Below are positions 18,876 to 26,887 of a stretch of DNA of 46,563 bases, in pieces. Origin of the DNA: Enterococcus faecalis 13-SD-W-01 (GTDB lineage: Bacteria; Bacillota; Bacilli; Lactobacillales; Enterococcaceae); the NCBI GenBank assembly GCA_000415185.1, contig KE351596.1:73279-119841 (forward strand), given 5' to 3'. A program made the translations under genes and the position numbers. The first letter of the stretch is position 1. The number at the start of each line of letters is the position of its first letter. Under the pieces are notes generated by a model, which was not told the DNA's origin, searched no databases, and worked only from the letters and a program-made list of their open reading frames with translations.

Positions 18876-18887
18876 CGTGGTTCCACC
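18876..18887 (-). promoter_or_regulatory. Second T-box sequence (tRNA acceptor-end binding bulge)
   Basis: GGTGGAACCACG on the minus strand is preceded by GA, so the antiterminator helix is GAGG with CCTC. The bulge is UGGA. Confidence 0.93.
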
Positions 18888-18957
18888 TCTATTTATCTTT
18901 TTTTCGCAAAAAAGAACTCCAGCAGTCTTTTCCCAGATGATTAGTGTCAAAAAAAAA

Positions 18958-18981
18958 TCCTTTGATCCGCAGATCAAAGGA
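18958..18981 (-). terminator. First T-box terminator (distal)
   Basis: TCCTTTGATC / GATCAAAGGA with a 4-nt loop is followed on the minus strand by nine T. This stop acts before the second module is even transcribed. Confidence 0.93.
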
Positions 18982-18990
18982 CGTTAATTA

Positions 18991-19002
18991 CGTGGTTCCA
19001 CC
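18991..19002 (-). promoter_or_regulatory. First T-box sequence (tRNA acceptor-end binding bulge)
   Basis: GGTGGAACCACG on the minus strand is preceded by AA, so the antiterminator helix is AAGG with CCTT. The change from GAGG/CCTC in the second module is compensated, showing that both helices are maintained. Confidence 0.93.
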
Positions 19003-19221
19003 TTTTTTCGCTGATTTTCTCACAAAAATACAGCCTCATCTGGTCATCAAACAATGACCGCAGCTTTAACGGGCTTTCCCGGGTTTTCCTACTCTATTCA
19101 AAAAACCGACTCCAAGATGTGTTTCACTATCCGCTGCTGCCTCTTTTCACCACCCAGAGACTCTCTTAAAAACAACGCATCGCTACTCTTCTTTTCGATG
19201 TCATTTTATTAATTTAAGAGT

Positions 19222-19250
19222 AATTTACATGATTCTTTTCTTTTTGTCAA
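19222..19250 (-). promoter_or_regulatory. Promoter of the T-box/ABC operon
   Basis: On the minus strand a consensus TTGACA (19245-19250) and TAAATT (19222-19227) are 17 bp apart. The -35 overlaps the -35 of the divergent deacylase promoter. Confidence 0.8.
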
Positions 19251-19271
19251 ATATTTTTTTCCTGATAAACT
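19244..19271 (+). promoter_or_regulatory. Promoter of the prolyl-tRNA deacylase gene
   Basis: TTGTCA (19244-19249) and TAAACT (19266-19271) are 16 bp apart. Its -35 lies on the same 7 bp (TTGTCAA) as the minus-strand -35, so RNA polymerase can occupy only one of the two promoters at a time. Confidence 0.65.
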
Positions 19272-19301
19272 AGAGAAAAAGATAAAAAAGGAGGATGCGG
19301 C

Positions 19302-19787
19302 ATGCCTTCAGCAACCGAACAAGAAGCTTATGCATTATTGGAAAAATTAGCAATTCCTTACCAAAAAGTAGATCATCCCGCCATTACATCGGTCAAAAAC
19401 TTGGCCATTGATTTACCTGGACCGCAAGTCAAGAATCTCGTACTAAAATCGAAAAAAGGCTCTGCCATTTATTTAGTGATCTTGCCTGATGAAAAACAAG
19501 CAGATTTAAAACGATTAGCGGAACAATTAGAAGAAAAACGGTTATCGTTTGTTTCAGAAGAACAATTGCAAACCTTGCTTGGTGTCTCAGCAGGAACAGT
19601 TACGCCCCTTGCTTTGACACACGATACGGAACACAAAATAACTGTTGTGATTGACAGTTCCATTAATCATCAAGATACGGTTGGGTTCCATCCAAATACC
19701 AATACTGCCACTTTGATTATTGCCTATACCGACTTTGAAAAATTACTGGCTTATTTAGGTTATGAACCCGTTTATCTTTCCTTGTAA
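19302..19787 (+). CDS. Prolyl-tRNA editing deacylase, ProXp-ala/PrdX family
   Basis: This 161-residue stand-alone editing protein of the YbaK/INS superfamily hydrolyses mischarged tRNA(Pro), most likely Ala-tRNA(Pro). Family blocks are VDHPAITSV, LPGPQVKNLVLK-KKG (catalytic Lys region), SFVSEEQLQTLLGVSAGTVTPLAL and GFHPNTNTATL. These fit ProXp-ala better than the Cys-specific YbaK/EbsC. It is a monocistronic gene with an AGGAGG site (GGAGG, 7 nt from ATG) and ends in a large terminator shared with topB. Confidence 0.85.
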   Translation: MPSATEQEAYALLEKLAIPYQKVDHPAITSVKNLAIDLPGPQVKNLVLKSKKGSAIYLVILPDEKQADLKRLAEQLEEKRLSFVSEEQLQTLLGVSAGTVTPLALTHDTEHKITVVIDSSINHQDTVGFHPNTNTATLIIAYTDFEKLLAYLGYEPVYLSL

Positions 19788-19804
19788 AAATCGTCTGAAC
19801 AGAC

Positions 19805-19877
19805 AAAAAAACAGGACAATATCTTTTCCCCGCCTCCATTGTTTTGGCGGCGGGGAGAGACGTTTGTCCTGTTTTTT
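19805..19877. terminator. Bidirectional terminator between deacylase and topB
   Basis: AAAAAACAGGACAA pairs with TTGTCCTGTTTTTT, with an inner CCCCGCC / GGCGGGG stem. A and T runs on both flanks serve both convergent genes. Confidence 0.92.
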
Positions 19878-19882
19878 CTAAA

Positions 19883-21955
19883 TCAATCTTCGCTCATTGC
19901 TGCTTTAAGCGCTGCTGCTAATGGGCTTTCTTCTGGTTCTTCTGCTTGTGAATATTTTTTGAGTAAACGACGTTCTTCGTGTTTCGTCATTTTTTTCTTT
20001 TGTTCTTTTTTACCTAACATTTTTTCTGTTGTGCCATCGAATTTACAGCGGAAATATGCACCATTTTTCCCTTCGATGATCTCCATTTTCCGATGACATT
20101 GCGGGCAACGATGATTAGAGACTTTGGGATCTTTTCTTCGGCGATAGCTGCAATCTGTATTTGTACATACATAGATTTTGCCATCTCGTGTATTTTTTTC
20201 TCTGAGATTCGATCCGCAATCTGGACATTTTTTCTGTGTGATTGAAAAGTCCTGATATTTCTGCTCGCTTGACTTGATTTCTTGAACTAATCGTTTCGTA
20301 TCTTTTTCGATTGTTTGCAAGAACATTGCTGCTTTTTGCTGTCCGCGAGCGATTTTTTCCAGATCCCGCTCCCAGCTTTCGGTCAATTCTGGTGTGACCA
20401 ATGAAGGATTGACTAATTCCAACAGCTGCTTCCCTTTTGGTGAGACTTGCAGTCCAGCTGGCATACGCTCCATCAATTCTGATTTAATCAGTTTTTCGAT
20501 GATTTCGGCACGTGTTGCTGGTGTTCCTAAGCTGTGCTTTTCCATCAAGCCTAGAAGACTCGCTTCTGTCAAAGGTTTCGGCGGCGCAGATAATTCTTTT
20601 TTGATTGAAAAATCAGGAACAACGCGCATTTCTTTCGTCCAAGGAATATATTCTTGGGTTTCGGTGCTCGTTTTCCAACCCGCTTCGATCACTTGGTTTT
20701 GGCGGAAAATAAAGGTTTCTTTGCCAAATTCTACGGTTACTTTTGTTTGACTGACTTTATGCGCTTCGGCAAACAAGCCTAAAAAGCGGGTGACGATCAT
20801 TTGATAGATTTTTTGTTCCTCATTGCTTAACTTTTCATAACGTGCCTGTTTTTCTGTTGGGATCAAAGCATGGTGATCTGTTACTTTGCTGTCTTGGAAT
20901 ACTTTGGTTTGTTTGACGACAGCTCCGTTTTTCAAATATTGTTTTGCTTCTGGCAGAAAATCACTGACTGCTTGCAGACGTTCTTTCATCGTATTTTTCA
21001 TGTCACTTGTCAAATACTTGCTGTCTGTTCGCGGATAAGTCACAATTTTGTGTGTTTCATAAAGACTTTGGACAAGTCCTAATGTTTTCTTCGCAGAATA
21101 ACCAAAACGCTGGTTCGCTTCTCTTTGGATCTCCGTCAAATCATAAGGCAGAGGAGCAGGTTCAACTTTGACTTTTTCTTGGATATCGCGGACGATTCCT
21201 TTTGTTTGGCTCAATGTTTTTACCACTGCTTCTGCTTCTTCATGTTTTTGGAAAGCAAATTGGTTTTTCTGCACCATTTTTGCTGTTTCTTTTCCGGCTG
21301 TCAAAGAAATCGTATAGTATGTTTGCGGACGAAATTGTTCGATTTTCTTTTCTTGATTGCGCACTAAAGCCAGCGTCGGCGTTTGGACCCGTCCCGCTGA
21401 AAGATTATCTTGGTATTTTACAGTCAAAGCTCTTGTGACGTTCAAACCAATCAACCAGTCTGCTTTTGCCCGTGCCAATGCTGAATAGTAAAGATCGTCA
21501 TATTCTTTGGCAGGTATCAATTTGCTAAAACCGCTTTTGATTGCTTTGTCTGTTTGAGAAGAGATCCATAAACGTTTCACTGGTTTATTGCAGTTGGCAT
21601 ATTCTAATATCCAGCGCGCAACAAGTTCGCCTTCTCTTCCTGCATCCGTCGCAATGACGATTTCAGAGATATCTTTTCGATTCACCAGCTGCTTGATTGC
21701 TTTTAACTGGTGTCCCGTTTTCGGCAAAGGTTTGATACCCAATTTTTTAGGGATCATCGGCAATGTTTCCATCTGCCAGCTCTGCCATTCTTTGTTTAGA
21801 TCTTCAGGCATCTTCAGCCCTAATAAATGACCAAGAGCCCAAGTCACGACTGCCTTGGGTCCTTCATAATAGTTTTTATGTTTTTGATTCGCGTTAAGCA
21901 CTTTGCTGAGATCTTTCGCAACGCTTGGCTTTTCCGCTAGAATTAGTTGCTTCAT
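19883..21955 (-). CDS. topB: DNA topoisomerase III
   Basis: This 690-residue type IA topoisomerase relaxes and decatenates DNA. The N-terminal Toprim domain has LILAEKPSVAKDL and IATDAGREGE (~101-110). The active-site Tyr is Tyr307 in VTYPRTDSKYL. The LSAGRVQTPTLALV block is also present. The C-terminus has two zinc ribbons: one with CPDC and CTNTDC, the second with CPQC and a lone Cys (FRCKFDG), so the second is incomplete as a four-Cys site. Length is near the usual Firmicutes TopB. Its first 62 bp overlap the upstream DUF1033 gene. GGAAAGGA precedes the ATG. Confidence 0.96.
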   Translation of the reverse strand: MKQLILAEKPSVAKDLSKVLNANQKHKNYYEGPKAVVTWALGHLLGLKMPEDLNKEWQSWQMETLPMIPKKLGIKPLPKTGHQLKAIKQLVNRKDISEIVIATDAGREGELVARWILEYANCNKPVKRLWISSQTDKAIKSGFSKLIPAKEYDDLYYSALARAKADWLIGLNVTRALTVKYQDNLSAGRVQTPTLALVRNQEKKIEQFRPQTYYTISLTAGKETAKMVQKNQFAFQKHEEAEAVVKTLSQTKGIVRDIQEKVKVEPAPLPYDLTEIQREANQRFGYSAKKTLGLVQSLYETHKIVTYPRTDSKYLTSDMKNTMKERLQAVSDFLPEAKQYLKNGAVVKQTKVFQDSKVTDHHALIPTEKQARYEKLSNEEQKIYQMIVTRFLGLFAEAHKVSQTKVTVEFGKETFIFRQNQVIEAGWKTSTETQEYIPWTKEMRVVPDFSIKKELSAPPKPLTEASLLGLMEKHSLGTPATRAEIIEKLIKSELMERMPAGLQVSPKGKQLLELVNPSLVTPELTESWERDLEKIARGQQKAAMFLQTIEKDTKRLVQEIKSSEQKYQDFSITQKKCPDCGSNLREKNTRDGKIYVCTNTDCSYRRRKDPKVSNHRCPQCHRKMEIIEGKNGAYFRCKFDGTTEKMLGKKEQKKKMTKHEERRLLKKYSQAEEPEESPLAAALKAAMSED

Positions 21956-22265
21956 AAAATTCCTTTCCGCTCTCTACTTTTATTGGTTCATATTTCTTTA
22001 ATAATGCGAGTCCTTTATATTGCTGCAAATCATCATCACACTCTTCGCACCAGCGTTCATCACCGTCATTCCAAAAAGCGCTCAAGAAATTGCTTTTTGC
22101 ATTTATGTAAGAGTAATCTTTATGAATGGATTGCCATTTTTTTTGATAAAATTCTTTTGCTTCATCGAACGATTCAAATGTTTCTACTTCTTGGATGTCT
22201 TCTTTCCAGTCTTCAAAAAACCACCATGGCTCATTATCGCCAAACATAGTTATCACTTGGTACAT
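21894..22265 (-). CDS. DUF1033-family protein
   Basis: This 123-residue acidic, soluble protein starts MYQVITMFGDNEPWWFFEDW, typical of DUF1033. It is rich in Trp and aromatic residues and has a WCEECDDD segment that resembles half of a metal site. Its function is unknown. The strong GAAGGAG site fits the ATG at 22265. Its 3' end overlaps topB by 62 bp in another frame, so the last ~20 residues (Ser/Gly/Lys/Arg-rich) are encoded by topB start DNA. The two are cotranscribed. Confidence 0.85.
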   Translation of the reverse strand: MYQVITMFGDNEPWWFFEDWKEDIQEVETFESFDEAKEFYQKKWQSIHKDYSYINAKSNFLSAFWNDGDERWCEECDDDLQQYKGLALLKKYEPIKVESGKEFYEATNSSGKAKRCERSQQSA

Positions 22266-22369
22266 ATTATCGCTCCTTCTTTTGTTTTTCTAGACACATA
22301 TTAGTAACTTTTCATGAAAGTTGCAAGAAAAGCATCTTGTGAACTAAAAAAGTCTTAAGTTTTTAAAAA

Positions 22370-22381
22370 AGCACCCGTGCT
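22370..22381 (-). terminator. Weak terminator of the TetR gene
   Basis: The short stem AGCA / TGCT (extendable) with a CGGG loop is followed by TTTTTTAAAAA on the minus strand, only 2 bp past the tetR-type stop. The stem is short, so termination may be partial with read-through to DUF1033-topB. Confidence 0.45.
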
Positions 22382-22383
22382 AG

Positions 22384-22965
22384 TTAACCCTCGATTTCTG
22401 GTAATGTCTCAATAAAATGATCAATCATCCAATGATAGCTTTCTTCCGAATCCACTTGGGTCTCTTTCGTGAAATACCCTAAAAAGCGCAAGGAGACATA
22501 GCCGTGAATCAAACTTCTCAATTCTCGGCTTCGATGGATCTTTTCTTGCTCTGTGAGAGGAAAGGCACCCAATATCTGAAGAATGATCTGATTGGTCTCG
22601 TGGATAGCATCTATCGAACGCTCATCCCCTGTCTGCGGGATATTGATCATCAATTCGTAGATTGGCTGATTCTCAAAAGCGAACGTTTGGTAGGTGTCAG
22701 CATAGCTGCGTATCGCTTCTGCGCCGCTTAACCCGACTAATCGCCTCCGCAGCTGATCATTTAATTCTTGCAGTAATTTTACCGTCAGTGCATTGCGGAC
22801 TTCTTGGATGTTTTTAAAATAGTTGTATAGAGAAGGAGACTTGATATCAAGTTGTTTTGCTAAGTGCTGAAACGTTATCTGCTGCGGCGGGAGTTCTTTT
22901 GACAATTCACGCAAGCACTCAACGATTTTATCAGCGGACAAATTTCTTTTTTTCATTTTTCTCAT
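22384..22965 (-). CDS. TetR-family repressor with WHG-type C-terminal domain
   Basis: This 193-residue regulator has an N-terminal TetR helix-turn-helix (ITFQHLAKQLDIKSPSLYNYFKN, ~31-53). The C-terminal half has the ELRSLIHGYVSLRF block of the TetR WHG domain. It is divergent from an MFS exporter whose promoter carries a perfect 10-bp inverted repeat, so it most likely represses that exporter and relieves repression on ligand binding. ATG 22965 or ATG 22956 (GGATG 6 nt upstream) are both possible starts. Confidence 0.9.
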   Translation of the reverse strand: MRKMKKRNLSADKIVECLRELSKELPPQQITFQHLAKQLDIKSPSLYNYFKNIQEVRNALTVKLLQELNDQLRRRLVGLSGAEAIRSYADTYQTFAFENQPIYELMINIPQTGDERSIDAIHETNQIILQILGAFPLTEQEKIHRSRELRSLIHGYVSLRFLGYFTKETQVDSEESYHWMIDHFIETLPEIEG

Positions 22966-23030
22966 CCATTCTAAAAAAATCCTTCACTCTTTAGTTTACC
23001 ACGAATAATAGGAATAAAAAAGTAACGGAT

Positions 23031-23059
23031 TTGATAAACTACAGATTGTAGTTTATAAT
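23031..23059 (+). promoter_or_regulatory. Promoter of the MFS exporter gene
   Basis: TTGATA (23031-23036) and a consensus TATAAT (23054-23059) are 17 bp apart. The expected start of transcription is near 23066. Confidence 0.85.
23034..23056. promoter_or_regulatory. Operator of the TetR repressor
   Basis: ATAAACTACA-GAT-TGTAGTTTAT is a perfect 10-bp inverted repeat with a 3-bp centre. It fills the spacer between -35 and -10 of the exporter promoter. It lies 70 bp from the tetR-type start, so autoregulation is also possible. Confidence 0.85.
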
Positions 23060-23101
23060 GAATGAGCATAGATGAAAATTTTCAGAAAGAAGGCTTTATC
23101 G

Positions 23102-24376
23102 TTGGTCGCACATTTTAAAAATAAACTTTTCAGAAAAAGAGAAACTTGGGAACAAAATCTGCTCGTTTTGTGGTTCGGTACATTCATGGCAGGAATTGGC
23201 TTCAGCTTAGTCATGCCGTTTATGTCGCTTTACATAGATACTTTAGGTCATTATTCACACGCTCAGCTGAATTTTTGGAGCGGGGTCACCTTCTCCTCGA
23301 CTTTTTTGATCACGACACTGATCTCACCTTGGTGGGGGAAATTAGCTGACCAAAAAGGACGAAAACTCATGCTGCTAAGAGCTTCTCTGGGGATGGCAGT
23401 GGTCATCGGTCTGATGGGCTTTGTTACAAGTGTCTATCAACTAGTCGCTTTACGGCTGCTGCAAGGTGTTTTTTCTGGCTACATCAGTAATTCTACTGCC
23501 TTAGTTGCTACAGGCACGCCAAAAGAAAAAAGCGGCCAAGTACTAGGAACATTAGCCACTGGTTCTGTGACCGGAAGTTTGCTTGGTCCCCTTCTTGGCG
23601 GGATCTCTGCTTCAGCTTTCGGTTTTCGACCAACATTTTTCATCACCTCAGCGATTTTATTCTTAGTTTTCTTATTAAGCTTGTTCTTGGTCCATGAAGA
23701 ATTCGTTCCAGTAAAAAAAGCAGATATGGTCTCGGCAAAACAAATCTACAAAGATCTTGCGTATCCCCATGTCGTCATTGGTATGTTCGTCACTACTTTG
23801 ATCATTCAAGCTTCCAACAACTCAATCAGTCCGATCATCAGCTTATACATTCGCCAACTGCTGAACGGCCACGGAAATGTAACACTCGTCAGTGGGATCA
23901 TTGCTTCGATTCCAGGTATCGCGACGTTGATTGCTGCTCCTCGTCTTGGTCGATTAGGCGACAAGATCGGAAGCGAACGGATTTTAGCCATTGGACTTGG
24001 ATTTGCGATCCTTGTTTATATTCCGATGGGGTTTGTCACAAATGTTTGGCAGTTGGGTGCGCTGCGCTTTTTCATTGGTATTTCCGATGCTTGTCTGCTT
24101 CCAGCTGTCCAAGCACTCATTACGAAGTATTCGCCTCAACAAGCAGCAGGACGAATCTTCAGCTATAATCAATCGTTCCAAGCAACAGGGAATGTCGTTG
24201 GCCCGATGATTGGTTCAAGTGTTTCAAGCATCTTTGGTTACCGCGGCGTCTTCTTCTCTACTTCCTTGCTCGTGTTGGTCAACTTCTTACTTGTCCGACA
24301 TAACACCAAAGAATTGCATGAAGGAAAAGAAGCAGAGACACAGCATGCCGAAGTTCCTGTTTCTAAAACTAAATAA
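23102..24376 (+). CDS. MFS multidrug exporter, PmrA/MdtG-like
   Basis: This proton-coupled exporter has 12 predicted membrane segments and about 424 residues. From memory it resembles pneumococcal PmrA: SLVMPFMSLYIDTLG, motif A GKLADQKGRKLML, RLLQGVFSGY, ATALVAT-PKEKSGQVLGTL and GSLLGPLLGG (motif C). I place the start at TTG 23102, with AAGAAGG 8 nt upstream. The ATG at 23072 would leave a leader of about 6 nt and has no ribosome binding site. It is controlled by the divergent TetR regulator. Substrate unknown; fluoroquinolones and dyes are typical for this group. Confidence 0.9.
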   Translation: MVAHFKNKLFRKRETWEQNLLVLWFGTFMAGIGFSLVMPFMSLYIDTLGHYSHAQLNFWSGVTFSSTFLITTLISPWWGKLADQKGRKLMLLRASLGMAVVIGLMGFVTSVYQLVALRLLQGVFSGYISNSTALVATGTPKEKSGQVLGTLATGSVTGSLLGPLLGGISASAFGFRPTFFITSAILFLVFLLSLFLVHEEFVPVKKADMVSAKQIYKDLAYPHVVIGMFVTTLIIQASNNSISPIISLYIRQLLNGHGNVTLVSGIIASIPGIATLIAAPRLGRLGDKIGSERILAIGLGFAILVYIPMGFVTNVWQLGALRFFIGISDACLLPAVQALITKYSPQQAAGRIFSYNQSFQATGNVVGPMIGSSVSSIFGYRGVFFSTSLLVLVNFLLVRHNTKELHEGKEAETQHAEVPVSKTK

Positions 24377-24391
24377 ACTTTCCTTCCAATA

Positions 24392-24430
24392 AAAAAACGG
24401 ACAGCCAAATAAATCGGCTCTCCGTTTTTT
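24392..24430. terminator. Bidirectional terminator after the MFS gene
   Basis: AAAAAACGGA-AGCC pairs with GGCT-TCCGTTTTTT with small bulges. It serves the exporter (+) and the membrane protein gene (-). Confidence 0.88.
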
Positions 24431-24449
24431 ATTTTTCTATTTATCCTTA

Positions 24450-25058
24450 CTACCACTGCATGAAAAGAACAACGATATTAAAATAGGTAGCAAACAAATA
24501 ATTGGCTATCAACAGCAGCCATTTTATTTTTCCAGGATCAAGCTTGGTTGCAAAATAAAGACCAGACGATCCTGTGACAGCTAGCAGGATCAATAAAGGA
24601 AGAATATATAATCCATTGTAACTATTCATATGAAAAAACATCAGATAATGGATGCCTGCCACACAGCACACAGATATGGATACAGGGATCCACGCAGCAA
24701 TTTTTATCCCTTTTTCACTCTGTATAAAAGACTCTATTGCTCGAACAATAATCAAACAAACAAGAACCCACATCACTACTTGACTAAAATCCAGAGAAGT
24801 CCATCCCCGTAAAAAAAGATAGGCTACTATATAAACACACAAAAATTGAAGGGTGATCACTGCTCCTTTCAAGATTTTAAACGGAATACTGGAAGACAAA
24901 AATAAGTTGATCCCGCTCAACCCCCAAGAAGCATAATAAATGAATATCCCGCCTGGTATTTGATAATTGCTAAAAACAAAATTGCCGGTCAACAAAATAC
25001 AAAGGGCCAACAATAAAAATGACAGACCCATATATTTTTTATTCTTTGCTATTTCCAT
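24450..25058 (-). CDS. Membrane protein with internal duplication, paralogous to two mini-proteins at 29.1-29.7 kb
   Basis: This 202-residue protein has about six to seven hydrophobic segments and no recognised domain. Its two halves resemble each other. Residues ~45-85 read LSGINLFLSSSIPFKILKG followed by a membrane segment; residues ~162-202 read SSGLYFATKLDPGKIKW followed by a membrane segment. The second version is closely repeated in the small proteins at 29138-29404 and 29449-29706. GGGG 8 nt upstream supports the ATG at 25058 over an upstream in-frame start at 25082. Function unknown. Confidence 0.75.
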   Translation of the reverse strand: MEIAKNKKYMGLSFLLLALCILLTGNFVFSNYQIPGGIFIYYASWGLSGINLFLSSSIPFKILKGAVITLQFLCVYIVAYLFLRGWTSLDFSQVVMWVLVCLIIVRAIESFIQSEKGIKIAAWIPVSISVCCVAGIHYLMFFHMNSYNGLYILPLLILLAVTGSSGLYFATKLDPGKIKWLLLIANYLFATYFNIVVLFMQW

Positions 25059-25160
25059 CCAATCTTCCCCTTTAAAAAACAACGATTTTTTTCATACTGT
25101 CAATTTAACATGAAAAATCAATCGTTTTCTTTCCAAAAAATCCCTTTGCAGATGGATAAA

Positions 25161-25204
25161 AAGACGACTTGCAAGACTGATGATCCAGTCTTGCAAGTCG
25201 TCTT
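25161..25204 (-). terminator. Terminator of mnmA
   Basis: A 19-bp perfect stem (AAGACGACTTGCAAGACTG and its complement) with a 6-nt loop is followed on the minus strand by CTTTTTATC, 10 bp past the mnmA stop. Confidence 0.92.
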
Positions 25205-25214
25205 ATTTATTTGT

Positions 25215-26351
<1,137 letters not shown>

Positions 26352-26460
26352 TCAATTAGATTCTGAAACATCTACGAGTTGAAGGTCGCAACTTTTCAGT
26401 ATTAAGCATTATACAACAGAAATGGATTTTTTTCGACTACTAATTTTCAAGAGAAGTTTC

Positions 26461-26489
26461 TTGAATTTTTGTATTATATGTATTAATAT
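26461..26489 (+). promoter_or_regulatory. Promoter of the GntR/membrane-protein operon
   Basis: TTGAAT (26461-26466) and TAATAT (26484-26489) are 17 bp apart, 24 bp before the GntR start. Confidence 0.65.
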
Positions 26490-26500
26490 AAATAATACAA
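26469..26500. promoter_or_regulatory. Probable GntR operator
   Basis: TTGTATTAT / ATAATACAA form a 9-bp perfect inverted repeat separated by 14 bp. It covers the spacer, -10 and start of transcription. This fits autorepression by the gene it precedes, as is usual for YtrA-type regulators. Confidence 0.65.
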
Positions 26501-26512
26501 AGGAGGGATTGG

Positions 26513-26887
26513 ATGATTTTAGAAATAGATCCTCGTTCTGCGGAGCCGATTTATCTCCAATTACGAAAACAAATCATTATCGGAATCGCAAAAGGCGAGC
26601 TGAAACCATATGACCAGCTGCCGACTGTTCGCCAAATCGCTGATGAACTCGGAGTCAATCACATGACTGTGTCAAAAGGTTATCAACAGCTGAAAGAAGA
26701 AGGTTATCTGCTGACCGATCGCCGAAAAGGTACGTTGGTTGCTCCGCTCCCTGTTCCAGAAAAAAGAGGAAAAGAGGAAGAATTGACCTTGGTATTGGCC
26801 GAACTTTATTTGAGCGGTCTGGATGAACTATCTTTAAAAAAGAAGATAAACAATCTTCTAGCTGATTTTAGAAAGGGGGAATCTTGA
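26513..26887 (+). CDS. GntR-family (YtrA subfamily) transcriptional regulator
   Basis: This 124-residue protein has an N-terminal GntR winged helix (EPIYLQLRKQIIIGIAKGEL, then LPTVRQIADELGVNHMTVSKGYQQL). The short all-helical tail without a ligand-binding domain defines the YtrA subgroup. These regulators usually control the transporter or membrane genes in their own operon. It starts with AGGAGG at ideal spacing and overlaps the next gene by 1 nt (TGATG). An inverted repeat over its own promoter is the likely operator. Confidence 0.93.
   Translation: MILEIDPRSAEPIYLQLRKQIIIGIAKGELKPYDQLPTVRQIADELGVNHMTVSKGYQQLKEEGYLLTDRRKGTLVAPLPVPEKRGKEEELTLVLAELYLSGLDELSLKKKINNLLADFRKGES

Larger units (their letters stand above)
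18833..19215 (-). promoter_or_regulatory. T-box riboswitch with two antiterminator/terminator modules, predicted His specifier
   Basis: This leader of about 400 nt controls the amino-acid ABC operon by binding uncharged tRNA. Stem I landmarks on the minus strand are an AGUA S-turn (near 19188) and AGAGAG followed by the GGGUGGUGAAA apical loop (~19146-19170). The specifier loop reads GAA-A-CAC-A-UCUU, placing CAC (His) at 19119-19121, as in the GAA-A-GGC-A-UUCUU of Geobacillus glyQS. Two canonical T-box sequences GGUGGAACCACG follow (18991-19002 and 18876-18887). Each has its own terminator (18958-18981 and 18842-18867). There is no second Stem I. Both bulges read UGGA, which fits a U73 tRNA and is in tension with the usual C73 of tRNA-His. 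Confidence 0.9.

Noticed and set aside
18816-18977. 54-residue N-terminal extension of the ABC permease
   Set aside because: The DNA is T-box leader (second antiterminator and terminator). The strong AAGGAGGAG site fixes the start at 18815.
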